35,473 nt of DNA from Bacteroidales bacterium (GTDB lineage: Bacteria > Bacteroidota > Bacteroidia > Bacteroidales > UBA1715), in contig JAQICB010000053.1 of the NCBI GenBank assembly GCA_027858745.1, positions 1 to 35,473 of the forward strand, given 5' to 3'. Shown here piece by piece: positions 25,798 through 32,600 of this stretch (the first letter of the stretch is position 1; every line of letters begins with the position of its first letter). The notes beneath the pieces are model-generated. The model saw nothing but the letters and a program-made list of their open reading frames with translations. It made no database searches and had not been told where the DNA came from. Made by a program: the position numbers and the translations under genes.

Positions 25798-26619
25798 TTA
25801 ATATTGTTCACGTTCGTTCGGGAAGTCAGAAGATTTTACGTCGTTGATGTATGTTGTGACCGAACCGGTAATTTCTGCATAAAGATTATGATATCGACGT
25901 AGAAATCGGGGAGAAAAGTCTTGATTTATCCCAAGCATATCATGCAGTACAAGAACTTGACCATCCGTTTGTGGTCCTGCACCAATGCCAATAACAGGAA
26001 TTTTTAATTCTCGTGCTATAACACCGGCAAGGTCGGCCGGGATTTTTTCAAGAACAATCGCAAAACAACCTGCTTCTTCAAGTAATTTTGCATCAGTAAT
26101 TAATTTTTCAGCTTCTTCGTCGTGTTTTGCACGAACGGTGTAGGTGCCGAATTTATGTATTGATTGTGGCATTAAGCCTAAATGTCCCATTATGGGAATT
26201 CCGGCAGAAATAATACGTTTTATTGAATCAATAATTTCGATGCCCCCTTCTAATTTTACTGCTGCACAACCGGTTTCTTTCATGACGCGAATTGCAGATT
26301 GGAGAGCTTCAAGCGAATTACCTTGATATGAACCAAACGGTAAATCAACGACAACTAATGCACGTGAAACAGCATTATGAACGGATGCTGCATGATAAAT
26401 CATTTGGTCAAGAGTTATAGGTAAGGTTGTAATATTTCCGGCCATTACATTTGATGCTGAATCACCGACTAATATAACATCAATGCCGGCATTGTCGAGA
26501 ATACGAGCCATTGAGTAATCGTATGCAGTAAGCATGGCGATTTTTTCACCACGTAACTTCATCTCACTTAACACATGTGTAGTTACAACTTTTGCAGAAA
26601 CAGTATTTGCCGTTGACAT
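25798..26619 (-). CDS. panB: 3-methyl-2-oxobutanoate hydroxymethyltransferase
   Basis: This 273-residue enzyme makes ketopantoate from 3-methyl-2-oxobutanoate and methylenetetrahydrofolate, the first committed step of pantothenate and CoA synthesis. [19 protein letters not shown] is the standard N-terminal strand. The Mg2+-binding Asp is in [11 protein letters not shown], followed by [11 protein letters not shown], and the catalytic Glu region is [16 protein letters not shown] and [16 protein letters not shown] are further family blocks. All are intact. Its substrate comes from the same branched-chain pathway as the ilvC product, and its folate cofactor is the one made by folA, but these genes are not linked here. 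The upstream gap (26620-26714) holds an inverted repeat. Confidence 0.95.
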   Translation of the reverse strand: MSTANTVSAKVVTTHVLSEMKLRGEKIAMLTAYDYSMARILDNAGIDVILVGDSASNVMAGNITTLPITLDQMIYHAASVHNAVSRALVVVDLPFGSYQGNSLEALQSAIRVMKETGCAAVKLEGGIEIIDSIKRIISAGIPIMGHLGLMPQSIHKFGTYTVRAKHDEEAEKLITDAKLLEEAGCFAIVLEKIPADLAGVIARELKIPVIGIGAGPQTDGQVLVLHDMLGINQDFSPRFLRRYHNLYAEITGSVTTYINDVKSSDFPNEREQY

Positions 26620-26647
26620 AATAGAGACAATTTTAAATTTATGGTAA

Positions 26648-26673
26648 AACTACATATATTTTCTAATGTAGTT
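26648..26673. repeat. Inverted repeat between kdsB and panB
   Basis: AACTACAT (26648-26655) and ATGTAGTT (26666-26673) are a perfect 8-bp inverted repeat around a 10-base A/T spacer. Only four T residues follow on the minus strand, so termination after kdsB would be weak. An operator for panB is the other option. Confidence 0.45.
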
Positions 26674-26714
26674 GATGTACAAATAGAGATTTTTGTGAAT
26701 TTTTATAGTTTTGT

Positions 26715-27464
26715 TTATTTCATTTTTTGTAAAATCTCATTTAGATCATCTTCGGTGTCAACGGAAAGGTTTTCGTATTTCGTAATACCTGTTTTAATGG
26801 TATATCTGTTTTCAATCCATCGGAGTTGTTCGAGACTTTCAGCTTTTTCAAGTTCGGTGGGAATGAGGTTTGTAATTTCTTTTAAAACATCCGATTTATA
26901 TGCATACACGCCTATATGTTTATAGAATGTATGTGCTTTGTACCATTGTGCTTTTTCTAAATCTCTAAAAAAAGGAATAGGAGAGCGGCTAAAATAAATT
27001 GCATTATCAAATACATCTCGAATAACTTTCGGTTTGTTCGGATTAAATAAATCATCAACCGTTGTTATTTTTTTTATGAGCGTTGCAATTTGTGCTTTTG
27101 GGTCGGAACACAATTTAAAAAGCTGTTCTATTTGTGAGGGTTCAATAAACGGTTCGTCACCTTGAATGTTGATTACAATAGAAAAATCTTCATTATTTTC
27201 AATCGAACTAAATGCCTCGGCAATACGGTCAGTTCCACTTACATGCTTTGATGAGGTCATAACTGATTGTCCCCCAAATTTTGCAACTGCCGATTCTATG
27301 CGAAGGTCATCAGTTGCAACCCACACATCATCTATTACTTGTTTTGCTTGTTCGTACACACGTTGAATCATTGTTTTGCCTTTAATTTTCACTAAAGGTT
27401 TGCCCGGAAAACGTGTAGATCCGTACCTTGCAGGTATTATTACTATAGCTTTCATGTTTTTCAT
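26715..27464 (-). CDS. kdsB: 3-deoxy-manno-octulosonate cytidylyltransferase
   Basis: The 249-residue enzyme activates Kdo with CTP to CMP-Kdo for lipopolysaccharide inner-core synthesis, so the organism makes Kdo-containing LPS. Its nucleotide-binding opening IIPARYGSTRFPGKPLVKIKG is intact, followed by VWVATDDLRIESAV and the conserved VINIQGDEPFI. HIGVYAYKSDVL and LEQLRWIENRY complete the family pattern. The MKN start at 27464 and an internal ATG at 27455 are both possible. The latter gives a closer match to the usual MKxIxIIPARY start, and the difference is 3 residues. It begins about 10 bases after the MORN-repeat gene stop, so both are probably on one transcript. Confidence 0.95.
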   Translation of the reverse strand: MKNMKAIVIIPARYGSTRFPGKPLVKIKGKTMIQRVYEQAKQVIDDVWVATDDLRIESAVAKFGGQSVMTSSKHVSGTDRIAEAFSSIENNEDFSIVINIQGDEPFIEPSQIEQLFKLCSDPKAQIATLIKKITTVDDLFNPNKPKVIRDVFDNAIYFSRSPIPFFRDLEKAQWYKAHTFYKHIGVYAYKSDVLKEITNLIPTELEKAESLEQLRWIENRYTIKTGITKYENLSVDTEDDLNEILQKMK

Positions 27465-27474
27465 GTACGTAAAA

Positions 27475-29214
27475 TTAGCGAACTTGTTCTTCTTTTTTTC
27501 GGTTATCTACTTTTACTTTTGCAATAGTTCCATTTTTATATTTTACGTGATATAATAATTTCCCTTTTCGAGAATAGTATTTGTAATTTCCGTGTCGATT
27601 ACCATTTTTATATGATATTTCTTCGCGTACAGGTCCTTCTTTGTATCGAATAATCCAATTTCCGTGAGGAAGACCATTTTTGAAATGCTGTTCTCGTTCG
27701 CAGATTCCACTTTCGTTGAAATATTTCCAGATTCCGGTCATTCTTCCCGAATCATATTCTCCAAAAATATTTGGTTTGCCGGATAAAAAATATGTTTTAA
27801 ATTCACCATGAAGTTCGCCATTTTGGTAATGCTTTTCAGAACGTAAATTGCCATCTTGATTCCAATATTTTTCAATGCCATTTTTAAGACCATTTTCATA
27901 ATCAATTGAATATTTCAATTGGTTTTCGGGTTCTTCAAACCATGATTGCCATGTGCCGGTCATATTTCCTTCAGAAAAATAGCCAATAGTTTCGACGTTC
28001 CCGTTTTTGAACCATTCGGTGTATGTGCCATCTTGTTTATCATTTTTGTAGAAACCTTGACTTCGCATGTGTCCGTTTTTATAGAAAAAATTCCATTCTC
28101 CTGATTTTTTGCCGTGTTCGTATGAACCTTTTTTCCACACAGATTTTCCATCATCATAATACCAAGTCCATTCTTCATGCATATTTCCTTGTATATAGCT
28201 TCCGGTATTTCCAATAATGCTGTCTCCTTGCCAATAAATCCATGTGCCTTCTTGTAAGTCATTTAAAAAGGAGCCTTCCATATCAACAATACTGTCGGGA
28301 AGCCACCAGCGGGCAAATCCGTTTTTCAATCCGTGTTGGTATGTTAATTCTGATTTAATGCATGAATCGGTAAACCATGTGTACTGTCTTCCATGAAATT
28401 CACCATTCTCAAATCTATTTTCAGCAATGCGAACCCCTTGTTTATTCCATGTGTGCCAAAGAGAATCTTTCTCTTCATTTTGTAGAAATCCATCTACATG
28501 TTTAAGCCCGTTAGGATGCCAAAGTTCGTATTTTCCGCTTGTGTGGTTCATGCGTTCTTTTGGAGAACCGTCAGGGTAATTTTCAATCCAATTTCCAATT
28601 TTTTCACCCAATTTATAAGCTCCTTTTGCTTTAAGGGTGCCATCTTCGTAGAATATTTCCCATTTCCCATGAGGATAACCATTTTTATAGGCACCATTTT
28701 CTTTAACTGTATTGTTTGGCCAAAATGTTTTATAGCTGCCATTGCCATTGACAATTGAGCAGCCTCGTTTTAAGCAATACCTCATGAGTAGAACGGTATC
28801 GGGATTCAGGTAGAGTAATTCTTTGTGTAATTGCCCCGATCTATAATAATATTTCCACACACTATCTTGTTCTCCATTTTTGAAATATCCTTCAACGGCA
28901 ATTTCTCCATTATCAAACCATTCTTTATATTGCCCTTGTTTTTTGTTTAAATAATAGTTGGTTTCGTATAATTTATTTCCGGTTTCTTCACTGAATAATA
29001 TTGTCGGACCATGCAAACGTCCTCGTAAAAAAGAACTTTCCTGAGCCTTGTTGCCCAGCGAATCCCAATATGTCCATAATCCATTTTCAGTACCATCACG
29101 TAAATATCCTTTACTGCTTATTTGACCATTTTTCCAGGTGTTTGTAATAGTATCTTGTGCTGAGGTGTAAAGCACAGAGCAAAAGGTGAAAAGTGTGAAT
29201 AGATATTTTAACAT
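27475..29214 (-). CDS. Exported MORN-like repeat protein (YwqK-type repeats)
   Basis: The 579-residue protein starts with a signal peptide (MLKYLFTLFTFCSVLYTSAQ). The rest is almost wholly made of about 21 repeats of 22-25 residues, beginning around residue 25 and running to about 560. The repeat is roughly GxWxxYxxxGxxxxxxxYxNGxxx, as in HGKWEIFYEDGTLKAKGAYK. These are the MORN-like units of the family often annotated as YwqK antitoxin; that label has no support here, as no toxin gene is near. Such repeats form a rigid, elongated beta-hairpin solenoid. The C-terminus is basic (KVDNRKKEEQVR), with no T9SS domain, so it is likely periplasmic or at the outer membrane. It heads the kdsB-panB-pseudouridine synthase run. 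Confidence 0.88.
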   Translation of the reverse strand: MLKYLFTLFTFCSVLYTSAQDTITNTWKNGQISSKGYLRDGTENGLWTYWDSLGNKAQESSFLRGRLHGPTILFSEETGNKLYETNYYLNKKQGQYKEWFDNGEIAVEGYFKNGEQDSVWKYYYRSGQLHKELLYLNPDTVLLMRYCLKRGCSIVNGNGSYKTFWPNNTVKENGAYKNGYPHGKWEIFYEDGTLKAKGAYKLGEKIGNWIENYPDGSPKERMNHTSGKYELWHPNGLKHVDGFLQNEEKDSLWHTWNKQGVRIAENRFENGEFHGRQYTWFTDSCIKSELTYQHGLKNGFARWWLPDSIVDMEGSFLNDLQEGTWIYWQGDSIIGNTGSYIQGNMHEEWTWYYDDGKSVWKKGSYEHGKKSGEWNFFYKNGHMRSQGFYKNDKQDGTYTEWFKNGNVETIGYFSEGNMTGTWQSWFEEPENQLKYSIDYENGLKNGIEKYWNQDGNLRSEKHYQNGELHGEFKTYFLSGKPNIFGEYDSGRMTGIWKYFNESGICEREQHFKNGLPHGNWIIRYKEGPVREEISYKNGNRHGNYKYYSRKGKLLYHVKYKNGTIAKVKVDNRKKEEQVR

Positions 29215-29339
29215 AGGTTTTTTTTATTGAATTATTTGAATATGTAATAATACTAAAAACTCTTCATTTTCACAATAGTTTTATTGTAAACTCAATTTGT
29301 AAAAAAATACTTTATACGGTTTTTTGCATGAGAAATTCC

Positions 29340-29374
29340 AAAAAAAAAGCCGGCTCTTAAATAAGAGTCGGCTT
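29340..29374 (-). terminator. Terminator of the cold-shock gene
   Basis: An 11-bp stem pairs 29348-29358 with 29363-29373, with one A-C mismatch on the minus strand, around loop AAAT. Nine T residues follow on that strand (A run at 29340-29348 of the + strand). It lies 25 bases after the cold-shock protein stop. The gap from here to the MORN gene start (29215-29339) holds only AT-rich sequence. Confidence 0.8.
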
Positions 29375-29398
29375 AGATTTAAATGATTATTGATTGAA

Positions 29399-29590
29399 TT
29401 ATAATAATTTTACGTTTACCGCATTTAATCCTTTTTTACCTTCTTGCAAATCAAATTCTACTTCATCATTTTCATCAATTTCATCAATTAATCCTGAAAC
29501 ATGTACAAAATATTCTTTGCCTGTTTCTTCTTCAGCAATAAAACCAAAACCTTTAGTCTTATTGAAAAATTTTACTTTTCCGTTGTTCAT
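29399..29590 (-). CDS. Cold-shock domain protein
   Basis: The 63-residue product is a single cold-shock domain, an OB-fold that binds single-stranded RNA or DNA and acts as an RNA chaperone. RNP1 is KGFGFI (residues 13-18) and RNP2 is YFVHVSGL (27-34). The latter begins with Tyr where Val is usual, so one RNP2 position is aromatic rather than aliphatic. Acidic residues follow (EIDENDEVEFDLQ), typical of the family. It is monocistronic, with its own terminator. A TAATTTGC upstream resembles the -7 element but is one base short of TAnnTTTG. Whether it is cold-induced cannot be told from the sequence. Confidence 0.93.
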   Translation of the reverse strand: MNNGKVKFFNKTKGFGFIAEEETGKEYFVHVSGLIDEIDENDEVEFDLQEGKKGLNAVNVKLL

Positions 29591-29666
29591 TGTATTAAAT
29601 TATTTATTATTAAAGACCGCAAATTACTTATAAAGTTTTGATTTATTGTAAAAAAAATGATTTTTT

Positions 29667-32600
29667 TTATTTAATTAATAAAACTGTTCCAAAAATTGAG
29701 TGTTTGCCCTTGTTATCCGCTAAGCCTTTCCACACAACTCCATTTACAAAAGTAGCATTTATTTTCCATATATAGGTGTCTGATTTGAGCGATTTTCCGT
29801 TATATGTACCGTCCCATCCTTCCGCAGGACTACCCGATTTGGTTAGCTTGTTGGAATACCATACGGTATTACCCCAAACATCATAAATTATTATTTCATA
29901 TTCTTGGAGGTTGAATCCGGAGGGTATAAATTCTCGAACTCCTAATGATGGACTGTTTGGTGCAAATGCGTTCGGCACAAAAAGTCCGGTTTTGATGTCG
30001 ACAAATATATCTTTGCTAATGGAATTTGAACAACCATATTCGTTTTCTACTGTTAAATTTACGGTGTAATTTCCATATACATATTCTGTCCGGATTTTTT
30101 CTTCAAATGTTTCGGGTGTTTGAATATATGGTACGGTATCAATCCAATCTCTTCCAAATAACCAATATGAGGTTAATTCTATTTCTTTGTCAATTCTCTG
30201 TATGTTTTCTTGATGAGAAGTGTTTGTAAACTCAGCTATTTGACCTGCTCCCGGCAATGACCATTCGAAATCTGCAATTGGTGTTTCTGCTACTTCGATA
30301 TATGTTGTGTCTATTCCTAAACAGCCGTACGGATTTGTTTTATGAACAATTAAGGTGTCATATCCGGGAACATCCCAATCTATTCGAATAGTTTTTTTAA
30401 TACCAACAGCATACGATACCCGATTGTTACTTACCTGCCATTCATATGTATTATCGGAGCCATTGTCTTCTATATAATATAATTCTCCATATGAGTTTTC
30501 ACATACTTGTTTTTTTCCCTTAATTTCCGGTTGTGGAAATGGAGCAACAATGAGGTCGTATTGTCCAATTTCGCTTTCGCATCCATTAATAGTTTGCGAA
30601 ACGCCAACAGTGTATTCACCTTCGGTTGAAATACCTAAATGGGTGCAATGTGATTGATTTTCGCATGCAGGAATACGTAAATTATCGGAACTATACCAAT
30701 TAATGTGAGTTCCTATTGCTGTTATTTCTTCTTGTATGGTGTCCGATATACAATATTCTGATTTAAGTATTTCCGGTGGTTCGGGAATAGATTTTAATTC
30801 ATACAATACGGGAATAATATCACTTTTACAAGCAAATGAATTGATTGCTTGAATATTAAATGTTGTGGTATTGTCAATCTGTAATCGTGAATTTTCAGGT
30901 ATATATTCCGGTGTGTTTTCCTGTAATAAAGCCATGTGTTGTGAGTACCAATATATTTGATCATCCGGCTTGTCCGCTGTTGCTTCCATTGCAATAATAT
31001 CATTTTCGCATTGCGATAGATTTTCTATTTCCGGATTTTGTGGTTTTTCGTGAATTGCAAATAGGGTCTGTGAGGGATTACTCCAACAATTTTGGCTTTT
31101 ATGCATTGCATAAAAAGTATATGTGTCGGGAGTTTTGTATGTGTCGGCTATTGTATAGCTTACTCCGGTAGCTATTTCCGGTGTTTCCGGCGGACGTTGT
31201 GTTGGTTCTGTGTCGTACCAATAAACTGTATCGATTGCTTGTTGTACGGAAATGCTCGGTAAAGGGTCTCCTTCACAAATGTACGGATTGTTTCGTAGAG
31301 TAACTTCGGGGGATGAATTTACGGTAATATTAACTGTTTTTGATTCTCCCATACAGTCGTAACCTTCATCATATTGTGCGACATACCATGTGTTTATTTC
31401 ATCAACGAATACATTGCCTGGTGTAAATGTTTGACTAATTGAAACCTGTGTTGCATCATCCGGATTGCTTGTTTTTTGAGTAAACCACCTGAAATCTGTC
31501 GGACCAATTTCGGGAGCAGATGCAGGCCAATTTGTGCCTGCAATTGCCTCTAATGTAGGAGTAGAATTATAGTCACATATTGTAAACGAGTTTGCACCTG
31601 GTCGAGGAACCGGACAATTAATAATCTCTATGAGAATAGGAGATGTTTCGCTTTCACAGCCTTGTTCCGTTTGTGTTGCATAGAGATAACTATAATGTAT
31701 ATTTTCCGGATTAATATAAAAATTACCATTGTTTGTTGTTGGTATATTCCACGGACTGCCATTTGCTATTGCAGTTGTATTTTCCGGATTCGAACTTGTA
31801 TAATATTGTATACTGTTGCCAATTGGAGTGAGGGATACTTGAGTTGGATTTGTGGTTACTGCAAAATAATCTTCCGTTTCGGGAGCAGCAACATATTGAA
31901 TATTTACCGCTTCGGTGTTCGAGGATGTACACCCTTTTGAATCAGTCACGTTGGCTTGAATAGTGTATGAGCTGAGGGCTGTAGCCGAAGCATCTGCTCC
32001 CACCCGTGTATCGTCGGGATTGATAAAACCGCTCAATCCTGAGGTTTGAATTGCAGTATTTTCATCGCTTGCACCGCTCAGTGTGTAGTCAACACTTGAA
32101 AGGGTATTGCTCCCGGTTGGTGAAAGACTTATTTCAACATTATCCCCATCATAACAAGCTGTTTGTGTGCTGAGAGAGATGGTAAATGTTGGTTCGGGAT
32201 TCACGGTAAGAGTAATAGATGTTTGAGGTCCGCGACAAAGAGCTCCGGAGAGGTCTTCGTCTTCAAATGAAACTGAAATGGTATGTTCACCAGCTTCGGT
32301 GAAATCGTAAGTTGATGATGCTAATGTGTTTGTGAAATTCAGTTCTGTGTCGTATGAAAGTTCGTTTCCGTTGGGGTCAATCCATATAATATTTGTTGCC
32401 GTGGGGCTTGTAATATTAGATGGTATTAGGGGTAACTGATTGCCTTCGCAAATGGCAGTGTCTCGTGGGACAGGAGCCGGAGTTGGACAATCTACAATAT
32501 TCCACTGAGAAACGGCAGGATTGCTTACACAGGAGTTAATGCTTTGACGTACTTCAAATTCGTAATAACCGATACCCGAAATGTGGGTATTATATAAGGT

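Noticed and set aside
27475-29214. Toxin-antitoxin module based on YwqK-type repeats
   Set aside because: No toxin-like gene is adjacent; the neighbours are kdsB and a cold-shock gene, and the protein has a signal peptide.
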